Shown piece after piece: positions 1 to 5,886 of a stretch of DNA of 6,745 nt. The first letter of the stretch is position 1, and each line of letters begins with the position of its first letter. Source of the stretch: Phycisphaerales bacterium. Its GTDB lineage: Bacteria > Planctomycetota > Phycisphaerae > Tepidisphaerales > Tepidisphaeraceae. The notes under the pieces were generated by a model, which did not search any database, had not been told where the DNA came from, and was given only the letters and a program-made list of their open reading frames with translations. A program made the translations under genes and the position numbers. The stretch lies in assembly GCA_003153655.1 (NCBI GenBank), contig PMAK01000291.1:1-6745 (forward strand). The letters are read 5' to 3'.

Positions 1-315
1 TGCTAATCTGCTCCTCCCAAAAATAATTCCGCGCGGACTTCCGCAAAACACGTCCAATCCTTTCACCCGCCGGACTCTATAGTAGAGGGGAATACATTTT
101 TCACGGCCAGGAACAAAGCGCATGTCCGCGGCGTTTCCAATCCCAACCACGAATCCGCAGAGCTGTTCAGGAGTCCCCAAACAAAAGTCCTCCAAAACGA
201 GAGAAGTTGACAGAAAACGAGAGATTTCAAAATCCACTAAACTTATCAGTCACTAACAAAAACCCCAAAAAGCGCCCGAAAATGTACGATTCTGTACGAT
301 TGCCCCCCCGGCCAT
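1..315. other. Non-coding left flank with short repeats
   Basis: I find no convincing gene in this stretch. The sequence is A/C-rich on the + strand. It contains an 11-base direct repeat (194-204 and 214-224), a 9-base direct repeat (283-291 and 293-301), and a small inverted repeat CTCTA-TAG-TAGAG at 75-87. On the minus strand a strong purine-rich GGGAGGAG (complement of about 11-18) lies at the very edge and could be the ribosome-binding site of a leftward gene that starts outside the window. The only + strand reading frame of note is 44 codons at 122-256. It has an AGGAA eight bases before its ATG but a low-complexity Ser/Lys-rich product, and I do not accept it as a gene. Confidence 0.6.
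194..224. repeat. 11-base direct repeat, 20-base period
   Basis: AAAACGAGAGA occurs at 194-204 and again, identically, at 214-224. The offset is exactly 20 bases, about two helical turns. A perfect TTGACA hexamer (207-212) sits between the copies. I found no matching -10 hexamer at normal spacing and no rightward gene, so a promoter role is not supported. A binding site for a dimeric regulator is possible but is inference only. Confidence 0.45.
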
Positions 316-324
316 TCAATCGTA
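283..324. repeat. TGTACGATT direct repeat with inverted copy over a stop codon
   Basis: TGTACGATT is present at 283-291 and 293-301. An inverted copy at 317-324 (CAATCGTA) covers the last codons and stop of the minus-strand membrane gene and pairs perfectly over 8 bp with 295-302, leaving a 14-base loop. The first repeat copy offers an alternative 7-bp arm. Read on the minus strand, the hairpin comes at the 3' end of the gene, followed some 20 bases later by T-rich stretches. It could help end transcription or protect the mRNA end, but the stem is AT-containing and no T-run follows directly, so it is not a clean intrinsic terminator. Confidence 0.4.
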
Positions 325-2052
325 ATACGACTCATACTCCAGCGGAGTGATCCTCTTGTCCGTCGGCTTCACATCCAACCACCACGGATGTTTGAACTGA
401 TCGATATACACCCGACGCCGAAAGGGCGGCAGCCAGGACGTGTAGTCGATTGACCCGAAGCGGGACGGAAACGTGTCAGCATCCGGCCCATACTCCACGC
501 GATACCGAGCTTTCAGCGCCGGCGCATAACCCTCAAACTCATTAAAGCTGTTCACCGGATTCCGAATCCCATACCGGTTGACATGCCCGGCCTGTTCAAG
601 CTGCGTATAAAAATCATATTCAAATCCAGCCGCGATCTCAGTCGAAGGCACACCCGCCGCCTCAAGCCGATCAATCGCCGCTCGCCGAGCCCCCGCGAGT
701 GCGAGATTGTCCTGAGTAGATGCCAGGCCATAGGCGACATAGACCACCAGCAAAGACCACGCAATCGCCCGAGGCTTGAAGGAACGCAGCAGAGGAATGG
801 CCACGCACGGAACAAGCGGCAAACAATACCGATCGAAGACAAGGTCCTGCCCCGATCGAAGAATCATCAGCAGGAAATAAGCCGATCCAAAAATCGCGAG
901 CATCGGCAGAGCCGGCGATGACTGTGTAAAGAATTCACGCACGCGGCCGAATGAATCGCGCGGCGTACACACAAACTCCACAATCCGCGCCAGTAGCAGA
1001 TAACAACTCGCCAGCACCAGCGCGGAGATGACGCCGCGAATATCAAGCGGCAGCGCGACCGGCCGATGGCCCGAAAGTTCCAGGCTGCCGATCACCCCGT
1101 GAACCGAGATGACATTGAAAAGCCACGGCGCCATTCCGAAGGCAGAGTGCCGCGCGACTCCGAAAGCCAGCAGGCAGATGACTATGGCAGTCAGCGCGCC
1201 GCGCCAGGAATTTCGCAACCGCCAAAATCTGGCTATCGAAGCGAACGCAAACGGCAAAGCCGCGGGAAGAACCAGCATGACAACAGTGAAACAAACCATC
1301 ACCAAATTGCTGAAAGAAATCCCCGGCTGTCGCAAGCCCATGCGAAGAGCAACGAGAATCGACGGATCCAGATAAACCCACCGCTGCCGATCAAACCATT
1401 GCAGGCTGAAAAAAATGTCCGCGATGACAAGCATCAGCCCGAAGATGCAAGCAGCGACAAACCACGGATCGCGGCGACGAATAAAAATCAGATATGGAAC
1501 AACCGACAGCGGCGCCACCCAAACCGTCTGCCGGCCCATGCCACCAATGATCCCAACTGCAATTCCACCCGCGAGCCAGAGCAGCCCGCGGCGTGATTGA
1601 GCCGCGCGAACAAACGCATAAAGACAAAACAACGTATAAAACAGCGCCGGCACATCCGTCATGAAAGAAAGCGCCAGCGGCAGAAAAAGCGGCGAGAGGC
1701 ACAACAAGAAAAACAAGAAAAATGAGCGACCCGGCGATAACTCAGCGCTCCGCCCCAGAAGATATGCAAGAATCCCGCACCCCATCGCCAGCGGCAACGT
1801 GCTGAATCTCATCGCCACAAAGGAATAACTAAATATTTTCGCAAAAAGCGCCCCCCACAAAACATGCGTGATAATCAGTGGCGCAGCCCACCCGTTGTAA
1901 ACCAGATGTCCCGTGTGAATCAGTTCCCGGACGGAGAATGAATAGGACCAATCATCATCAAACGGCATCTGGACGAACGGATTGACCAGGATAAATGCCG
2001 CTCCTATAACGACGCCGCAGACCAGGGCATTGCGCACGTCGTTTCGGGCCAT
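316..2052 (-). CDS. Polytopic membrane protein, GT-C/GT39-like glycosyltransferase
   Basis: The product is 578 residues with about a dozen hydrophobic segments from residue 8 to about 444, followed by a soluble tail of roughly 134 residues. After the first membrane segment (about 8-28) comes an acidic DDDW motif (32-35), the position of the catalytic or metal-binding acidic residues in GT-C enzymes. Further family-like elements are [10 protein letters not shown] (129-138), GMGRQ (171-175) and DRYCLPLVP (407-415). Enzymes of this type move a sugar from a polyprenyl-phosphate carrier to a lipid, glycan or protein on the outer face of the cytoplasmic membrane; the substrate here cannot be read from the sequence. 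The ATG at 2050-2052 is chosen because the hydrophobic segment follows at once; I see no clear Shine-Dalgarno before it. It is divergent from rpsJ across 179 bases and is probably functionally unrelated to the ribosomal genes. A plain 'hypothetical membrane protein' is the fallback. Confidence 0.8.
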   Translation of the reverse strand: MARNDVRNALVCGVVIGAAFILVNPFVQMPFDDDWSYSFSVRELIHTGHLVYNGWAAPLIITHVLWGALFAKIFSYSFVAMRFSTLPLAMGCGILAYLLGRSAELSPGRSFFLFFLLCLSPLFLPLALSFMTDVPALFYTLFCLYAFVRAAQSRRGLLWLAGGIAVGIIGGMGRQTVWVAPLSVVPYLIFIRRRDPWFVAACIFGLMLVIADIFFSLQWFDRQRWVYLDPSILVALRMGLRQPGISFSNLVMVCFTVVMLVLPAALPFAFASIARFWRLRNSWRGALTAIVICLLAFGVARHSAFGMAPWLFNVISVHGVIGSLELSGHRPVALPLDIRGVISALVLASCYLLLARIVEFVCTPRDSFGRVREFFTQSSPALPMLAIFGSAYFLLMILRSGQDLVFDRYCLPLVPCVAIPLLRSFKPRAIAWSLLVVYVAYGLASTQDNLALAGARRAAIDRLEAAGVPSTEIAAGFEYDFYTQLEQAGHVNRYGIRNPVNSFNEFEGYAPALKARYRVEYGPDADTFPSRFGSIDYTSWLPPFRRRVYIDQFKHPWWLDVKPTDKRITPLEYESYYD

Positions 2053-2136
2053 GGGCGCGAACGTACATCAGAACGGTCAGCCGTTGCAACAATGGGTCCA
2101 CCTGGTATTTTGGCGAAAATAACGCCCGCAATGGCC

Positions 2137-2164
2137 TTGACATCGTTTTGGGCATCTGTAGATT
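2137..2164 (+). promoter_or_regulatory. Sigma70-type promoter for rpsJ
   Basis: A perfect -35 hexamer TTGACA (2137-2142) is followed after 16 bases by TAGATT (2159-2164), a 4/6 match to the -10 consensus. The predicted start of transcription is near 2171, giving a leader of about 60 bases before the rpsJ ATG. Upstream, at 2107-2120, is an AT-rich inverted repeat (ATTTT-GGCG-AAAAT), placed about where a distal UP element or a regulator site would be. Orientation and distance fit rpsJ, and no other gene lies between. The start site is inferred, not shown. Confidence 0.6.
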
Positions 2165-2165
2165 G

Positions 2166-2183
2166 TTTCCTCTTTCCCCCTTT
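2166..2183 (+). promoter_or_regulatory. 18-base pyrimidine run at predicted rpsJ transcript start
   Basis: Bases 2166-2183 are all C or T, ending in five C and three T. The run begins two bases after the -10 hexamer, so the predicted mRNA would begin within it. The downstream leader (2184-2231) shows no strong hairpin by eye, so there is no obvious counterpart of the large structured S10 leader that L4 binds in E. coli. The run may set the initiating nucleotide or provide an unstructured ribosome-loading stretch; both ideas are inference. Confidence 0.4.
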
Positions 2184-2231
2184 GCCGCCACTAGTTGCAG
2201 CAAGCGGGCAGTCAACAGGAAGTACGGAACT

Positions 2232-2540
2232 ATGCAAGGTGATCGGATTCGGATTCGAATGGAAGCGTATGACCATCGGGCTTTGGACGCCTCGGCGCGC
2301 GAAATTGTTGATCACGCCAAGCGCACCAATGCACGTGTTTGCGGCCCGATTCCGGTTCCGACGCGCATTGAGCGGTACACCGTTTTGCGGAGTCCGCATA
2401 TTGATAAAAAGAGTCGCGAGCAGTTCGAGATGCGCACGCACAAGCGCGTGATCGACATCTTCGAGCCAACCGCCAGGACCGTGGAGGCGCTGAATCGCCT
2501 CGTCGTGCCGGCGGGCGTATTTGTGAAGATCAAGGCTTAA
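2232..2540 (+). CDS. rpsJ: 30S ribosomal protein S10
   Basis: The 102-residue product matches S10 throughout, including [10 protein letters not shown], the [14 protein letters not shown] segment, [13 protein letters not shown] with RTHKR after it, and the final [11 protein letters not shown]10 sits in the head of the small subunit and binds late in assembly; in many bacteria its free form with NusB also serves in rRNA antitermination. The ATG at 2232 is selected over an in-frame ATG at 2148 because AGGAAG (2217-2222) lies nine bases before it, S10 homology begins here, and 2148 lies inside the promoter. Length is normal for the family (about 102-105). It is the first gene of the cluster here and is followed at once by a terminator-like hairpin, so some of its mRNA may be monocistronic. 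Confidence 0.98.
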   Translation: MQGDRIRIRMEAYDHRALDASAREIVDHAKRTNARVCGPIPVPTRIERYTVLRSPHIDKKSREQFEMRTHKRVIDIFEPTARTVEALNRLVVPAGVFVKIKA

Positions 2541-2550
2541 CTTTGCCGTT

Positions 2551-2583
2551 AAAATAGCGCCCCTGATTTAAGGGGCGTTTTTT
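2551..2583 (+). terminator. Intrinsic terminator or attenuator between rpsJ and rplC
   Basis: A perfect 7-bp GC-rich stem CGCCCCT (2558-2564) / AGGGGCG (2571-2577) with a six-base loop GATTTA is followed directly by six T residues (2578-2583). The A-rich run before it (2551-2554) can pair with part of the T-run, as in bidirectional terminators. It starts about 18 bases after the rpsJ stop. The form is that of a Rho-independent terminator. Since the next ribosomal genes show no clear promoter of their own, partial read-through or a regulated attenuator is as likely as a full stop. Confidence 0.8.
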
Positions 2584-2597
2584 CATAGAGGACCGTG

Positions 2598-2633
2598 GGG
2601 TTCATCCAAGAACCCATTTGCCCGAAACCGGGC
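2598..2633 (+). promoter_or_regulatory. Two tandem hairpins in the rplC leader
   Basis: Downstream of the terminator two further inverted repeats occur. The first is GGGTTC (2598-2603) / GAACCC (2610-2615) with a six-base loop. The second is GCCCG (2620-2624) / CGGGC (2629-2633) with a four-base loop AAAC. They lie 48 bases before the rplC ATG and make the rpsJ-rplC spacer the most structured non-coding stretch of the cluster. A role in autoregulation (for example by L4 or L3) is conceivable but unproven. I saw no convincing -35/-10 pair between 2584 and 2680. Confidence 0.4.
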
Positions 2634-2680
2634 CGCGTGTCACGAGTGTGTTTGTGTCTGGAAAGTTGACGGACGGAAAT

Positions 2681-3346
2681 ATGACGCCAGCACTATTAGG
2701 CACCAAAGTGGGCATGACCCGCGTGTACGATGAAAAGGGATCGGTTGTACCGGTCACCGTCGTGCAGGCCGGCCCGTGTCATGTCACACAGGTCAAGACC
2801 GTTGAGAACGACGGCTACAGCGCCGTTCAACTTGGCTTCAACGATTGCAAGCCAAAGCACAGCACCTTCGCACTGATGGGGCATACCGCAAAAGCAAGCC
2901 TCGGACCCAAGCGGCATTTCCGCGAAATTCGTCTGAACGAAGAAACGACATTGGCCGCCGGCGCACAGGTCGGCGTTGAACTATTCAGCGACGTGCAATA
3001 CGTGGACGTGATCGGAACCAGCAAAGGCAAGGGATTTGCCGGCGTCATGAAACGCCACCATTTCGGCGGCCAGTGCGCTTCGCACGGAACCGAACGCAAG
3101 CACCGCTCGCCCGGATCGATCGCATCGCGCGCAACGTGGCGCGGTCAAAGCGGCAAGCCCAAAAAGGGCGTTCGCATGGCCGGCCACATGGGCATGGATA
3201 GCGTCACGACGCGAAACCATCCGCTCGTGAAGATCGATAAAGAAAATCATCTTCTGCTGATTAAAGGAGCTTTGCCAGGACCAAACGGCGGGCTCCTTTT
3301 TGTTCGTAAGGCCGTCACCGCGAAAGTGAAAGTGGTGGAGTCATGA
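2681..3346 (+). CDS. rplC: 50S ribosomal protein L3
   Basis: The 221-residue product starts with ALLGTKVGMTRVYDEKG and contains VDVIGTSKGKGFAGVMKRH, HGTERKHRSPGSI, RMAGHMG and the conserved KGALPGPNGGLLFVR near the end. L3 initiates assembly of the large subunit, and its long internal finger reaches the peptidyl-transferase centre. The ATG at 2681 is chosen because homology begins there; an in-frame TTG at 2618 would add 21 non-conserved residues and overlap a leader hairpin. The Shine-Dalgarno is weak (GGACGG at 2671-2676). The finger-tip loop, between SI (146-147) and MAG (166-168), has 18 residues where E. coli L3 as I recall it has 14, and carries a tryptophan at 153. The stop overlaps the rplD start by four bases (ATGA). 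Confidence 0.97.
   Translation: MTPALLGTKVGMTRVYDEKGSVVPVTVVQAGPCHVTQVKTVENDGYSAVQLGFNDCKPKHSTFALMGHTAKASLGPKRHFREIRLNEETTLAAGAQVGVELFSDVQYVDVIGTSKGKGFAGVMKRHHFGGQCASHGTERKHRSPGSIASRATWRGQSGKPKKGVRMAGHMGMDSVTTRNHPLVKIDKENHLLLIKGALPGPNGGLLFVRKAVTAKVKVVES
3263..3299 (+). promoter_or_regulatory. Hairpin inside the rplC 3' end, before rplD
   Basis: AAAGGAGC (3263-3270) pairs perfectly with GCTCCTTT (3292-3299) over 8 bp; a short inner GCC/GGC pairing (3274-3276 with 3287-3289) is possible in the 21-base loop. Two more T residues follow. It ends 43 bases before the rplD ATG. The bases also encode the conserved KGALPGPNGGLL peptide, so the pairing may be a by-product of coding. The T-run is too short for a confident terminator. 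Confidence 0.25.
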
Positions 3347-3957
3347 TCGACGTTCCAGTATTTGATCAGACCGGCAAGCAACTCGAGACCTTTCAGGTCG
3401 ACGAGGCCAAGCTCGGCGGCGAAGTTAAGAAGAACGTCCTCAAGCAGGCGATCGTCGCCTACCACGCCAATCAGCGGCAAGGAACCGTCCAGACGCTCGC
3501 CCGCGGCGAAGTCGCCGGCGCCACCCGAAAAGTCTTCCGCCAAAAAGGCACCGGCAACGCCCGCACAGGCGGCATTCGCAATCCGATCAAAAAGGGTGGC
3601 GGCCATGCCAAGCAAAAGCGGCCCAAGGATTGGCGTCAAGCGATGCCAAAACAGTTCCGCCGCGTCGCGCGAAATAGCGCCCTTCTGATGAAGTTGCAGA
3701 GCAATGACGTTCGCGTCGTCAACGAAATCAAGCTTCCCGAGCCCAAGACAAAGCACATGGTTCAGATCTACAAGGCTCTGGGAATCGACCGGACCTGCCT
3801 CCTGGCGATTGATGGCCGGGATGAGAATCTCGTCCGCTCGGCACGCAATCTTGGCCGAACGACTCTGACCACAGTGCAGCAGATCAACGCCTGGGAAATT
3901 CTTAAAAATCGCACGCTGCTTCTCACCAAGGCGGGCCTGGAGCAACTTCTGGTATAG
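3343..3957 (+). CDS. rplD: 50S ribosomal protein L4
   Basis: The 204-residue product has the L4 layout: a globular domain with an extended loop of about residues 45-98, rich in Arg, Lys and Gly and holding RKVFRQKGTGNARTGG (62-77), the segment that lines the peptide exit tunnel, then a C-terminal domain ending AWEILKNRTLLLTKAGLEQL. L4 binds 23S rRNA early in assembly; in E. coli it also represses its own S10 operon through the rpsJ leader. At the tunnel segment the residue before RQKGTG is Phe (65) where E. coli has Trp. The ATG overlaps the rplC stop by four bases and has GGTGGAG at 3334-3340, which fits translational coupling. Length is normal. Confidence 0.97.
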   Translation: MIDVPVFDQTGKQLETFQVDEAKLGGEVKKNVLKQAIVAYHANQRQGTVQTLARGEVAGATRKVFRQKGTGNARTGGIRNPIKKGGGHAKQKRPKDWRQAMPKQFRRVARNSALLMKLQSNDVRVVNEIKLPEPKTKHMVQIYKALGIDRTCLLAIDGRDENLVRSARNLGRTTLTTVQQINAWEILKNRTLLLTKAGLEQLLV

Positions 3958-3978
3958 GCAAACTCCCGAGCAAACCAA

Positions 3979-4257
3979 ATGGATCACACGAACGTCATTA
4001 TCAAGCCGCTGGTCACCGAAAAGAGCACTCACCTGCAGGAGTCGCGGAACGTCTATGCGTTCCAAGTGGCGCGCGGCGCCAACAAGGTGCAGATTCGCCA
4101 GGCCGTTCAGGCGATCTACAACGTAAAAGTGATTGATGTTCGCACGATGAACCGCAAGGGCAAGCCGCGTCGGTCGCGGTTTAAGATGGCCACCACCAGC
4201 AACTGGAAGCGGGCGATCGTTACGCTCGATGAAAATTCCCGGATTGAGTTGTACTAG
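3979..4257 (+). CDS. rplW: 50S ribosomal protein L23
   Basis: The 92-residue product begins DHTNVIIKPLVTEKSTHLQE and includes NVYAFQVARGANKVQIRQAV, VKVIDVRTMNRKGKPRR and WKRAIVTLDENSRIELY, all typical of the L23/L25 family. L23 sits at the tunnel exit and is the docking site for trigger factor and the signal recognition particle. It starts 21 bases after rplD; the Shine-Dalgarno is weak, suggesting that re-initiating ribosomes help translate it. Length is slightly short relative to E. coli (100) but usual for many bacteria. Confidence 0.97.
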   Translation: MDHTNVIIKPLVTEKSTHLQESRNVYAFQVARGANKVQIRQAVQAIYNVKVIDVRTMNRKGKPRRSRFKMATTSNWKRAIVTLDENSRIELY

Positions 4258-4276
4258 CAGACTAAGAGATTAGACG

Positions 4277-5146
4277 ATGGCTATTAAATATTACAATCCG
4301 ACATCAGCCGGCCGCCGAGCGGGATCGGTGCTGGATTACAAATCATCCGTATCGACTAAAGAACCGGAAAAATCGCTGTTGACCAAGCGCATTCGCGCCG
4401 GCGGACGAAACCATCACGGCGTCATCACCGCCAAACATCACGGCGGCGGCAACAAGCGGATGTATCGCATCATCGACTTCAAGCGTCAGGCCAAAGATGG
4501 AATGGTCGCCAACGTCGAAGCGATTGAATATGATCCCAATCGAAGCGTGAATATCGCGCTGATCAAATACGAAGACGGAACACTCTCATATATTTTGTGT
4601 CCGAACGGGCTATTGCCCGGAGCGAAGGTGGTCAGTGGACCAGACTCGCCGCCGGAAATCGGCAATTGTCTTCCGCTTGCAAACATTCCTACGGGGCTTG
4701 AGATCAACAACATCGAAATGAATCCCGGCCAGGGCGGCAAGCTGGTTCGCTCGGCAGGGGGCGTAGGCAGGCTCGGAGCGCGCGAAGGCGAGTGGGCGGT
4801 CATCATTCTGCCGTCCGGCGAAATGAGGCGGGTACGCAGCGCATGTCGGGCCACCATCGGCCAACTCGGAAATCTGGACTGGATTAACGTAAGCATCGGC
4901 AAGGCAGGCCGCAGCCGGCACATGGGCATCCGTCCCCATACGCGGGCCAAGGCGATGAACCCGATCGACCATCCGCTGGGCGGCGGCGAAGGCCGCAGCA
5001 ACGGCGGTCGTCATCCGGTAAGTAAGACGGGTGTCCCCTCCAAGGGCGGCATCACCCGCAGCCCCCGCAAAAACAGCGAAAAATTGATCCTGCGGCGACG
5101 GAAGTTCGGTACGCATCAGCAGCGGCCCCAGACGGTGAACCTGTAA
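4277..5146 (+). CDS. rplB: 50S ribosomal protein L2
   Basis: The 289-residue product carries the L2 signatures: EPEKSLL (30-36), the RNA-binding GRNHHGVITAKHHGGGNKR block, IPTGLEINNIEMNPGQGGK, and the C-terminal AMNPIDHPLGGGEGR region. L2 is a primary 23S rRNA-binding protein needed for subunit joining and peptidyl-transferase activity. His232 in DHP matches the functionally important His229 of E. coli L2 (mature numbering); the second histidine of the common HPHGGGEGR form is Leu234 here. It is about 16 residues longer than E. coli L2 (273), partly through a Gln/Pro-bearing tail after the usual RRRK end. It starts 19 bases after rplW with a weak AAGAG (4264-4268) eight bases upstream. Confidence 0.98.
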   Translation: MAIKYYNPTSAGRRAGSVLDYKSSVSTKEPEKSLLTKRIRAGGRNHHGVITAKHHGGGNKRMYRIIDFKRQAKDGMVANVEAIEYDPNRSVNIALIKYEDGTLSYILCPNGLLPGAKVVSGPDSPPEIGNCLPLANIPTGLEINNIEMNPGQGGKLVRSAGGVGRLGAREGEWAVIILPSGEMRRVRSACRATIGQLGNLDWINVSIGKAGRSRHMGIRPHTRAKAMNPIDHPLGGGEGRSNGGRHPVSKTGVPSKGGITRSPRKNSEKLILRRRKFGTHQQRPQTVNL

Positions 5147-5175
5147 TTGAATTCGATTAACGACGCGGAGCAACG

Positions 5176-5484
5176 ATGAGCAGAAGTTCAAAAAAAGGCC
5201 CCTATGTGGACGAGAAATTGTTCCGCAAGGTCTCTAAGCTGAACGAGAACCGGGCCAAGCAGCCCATCAAAACGTGGGCACGAATGTGCACCATCATTCC
5301 GGAGTTCGTCGGCCATACGTTTGAGGTTCATAACGGGAACAAGTTTTTGAAGGTGTTCATCCAGGAAGACATGGTTGGACACAAGCTCGGTGAGTTTTCG
5401 CCGACCCGGATTTTCAAGGGTCATAGCGGTAAGAAGGCGTTGGCTCCCGGAGCTCCCGGAGCGCCGGCGCCCGCGGCATCTTGA
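5176..5484 (+). CDS. rpsS: 30S ribosomal protein S19 with Ala/Pro tail
   Basis: The product has 102 residues. It starts [15 protein letters not shown] and contains the conserved [21 protein letters not shown] and [21 protein letters not shown], which identify S19. S19 lies in the head of the small subunit, contacts S13 and the A-site finger, and its C-terminal tail points to the decoding region. The core ends near residue 89; residues 90-102 form an Ala/Pro/Gly tail ([13 protein letters not shown]) written in part by a tandem 9-base repeat, in place of the Lys-rich end of E. coli S19. The start has GGAG at 5167-5170, five bases upstream. It follows rplB by 29 bases. Confidence 0.97.
   Translation: MSRSSKKGPYVDEKLFRKVSKLNENRAKQPIKTWARMCTIIPEFVGHTFEVHNGNKFLKVFIQEDMVGHKLGEFSPTRIFKGHSGKKALAPGAPGAPAPAAS
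5443..5460 (+). repeat. Tandem 9-base repeat coding the S19 tail
   Basis: GCTCCCGGA is repeated head to tail at 5443-5451 and 5452-5460, each copy coding Ala-Pro-Gly, and is followed by the related GCGCCGGCGCCCGCG. The in-frame, identical units suggest that the tail of S19 grew by slippage or local duplication. Confidence 0.6.
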
Positions 5485-5503
5485 ATAGTGCGAGGAATTG
5501 CCA

Positions 5504-5866
5504 ATGCCATTTGAAGCCAAACATCGCTTCGCTCGAATCGCACCGCGAAAAGCGCGGCTGCTGATGAATCTGATTCGCGGCCGCGACGTGGATGATGCCA
5601 TCACCCTATTGCGTTTCGCCAAGCAGCGGGCCAGCGGAATGATCGAGAAGGTTGTCCGCTCGGCGGTCGCCAACGCGGCCGAACAGGATGTCCGTTCGCG
5701 GAACGCCCTGTACGTCGCCAAGTGCTGGGTCGATCCGGGTCCGACGATCAAGCGATTTCAGCCGAAGGATCGCGGCAAGGCGTATTCGATCATGAAGCGC
5801 ACCAGCCATCTCGTCGTGACGCTGGATGAGCGTAAGGACAACGAAAAGGCACCGCGGAAGAAATGA
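5504..5866 (+). CDS. rplV: 50S ribosomal protein L22
   Basis: The 120-residue product begins PFEAKHRFARIAPRKARLL, with MNLIRGRDVDDAI next, and goes on to ASGMIEKVVRSAVANAAEQ, a beta-hairpin region (GPTIKRFQPKDRGKAYSIMK) and RTSHLVVTLDE, all typical of L22. The long hairpin helps form the tunnel constriction together with L4. The ATG at 5504 is preferred to an in-frame TTG at 5498 because GAGGA (5492-5496) is seven bases before the ATG and would be too close to the TTG. The end is a short charged Lys/Arg tail. It follows rpsS by 19 bases. Confidence 0.97.
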   Translation: MPFEAKHRFARIAPRKARLLMNLIRGRDVDDAITLLRFAKQRASGMIEKVVRSAVANAAEQDVRSRNALYVAKCWVDPGPTIKRFQPKDRGKAYSIMKRTSHLVVTLDERKDNEKAPRKK

Positions 5867-5886
5867 AGAATTAGCGAAGGACGCTT

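Noticed and set aside
207..243. TTGACA at 207-212 as a rightward promoter
   Set aside because: No -10-like hexamer occurs 15-19 bases downstream, and no + strand gene follows until rpsJ.
122..256. 44-codon + strand reading frame with AGGAA eight bases upstream and TATAGT at 78-83
   Set aside because: The product is Ser/Lys-rich and low in complexity, no -35 hexamer stands at the right distance from TATAGT, and the frame only spans the repeat region. Chance is the simpler explanation.
1066..1596. 176-codon + strand reading frame opposite the membrane gene
   Set aside because: It is antisense to a hydrophobic protein, which yields an artificial charged, polar product; the minus-strand frame has clear membrane segments and family motifs.
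2072..2085. AACGG-TCAG-CCGTT inverted repeat upstream of the membrane gene
   Set aside because: A 5-bp stem alone is too short to support an operator or terminator call.
2148..2231. N-terminal extension of S10 from an earlier in-frame ATG
   Set aside because: It would begin inside the promoter, lacks S10 homology, and the ATG at 2232 has a well-placed AGGAAG.
2618..2680. TTG start for L3 giving 21 extra residues
   Set aside because: The extension is not L3-like, it overlaps the GCCCG/CGGGC hairpin, and homology starts at the ATG at 2681.
3247..4065. Long 272-codon minus-strand reading frame opposite rplC/rplD/rplW
   Set aside because: It lies antisense to three well-identified ribosomal genes and its product shows no recognisable family; it is a shadow of GC-rich coding.
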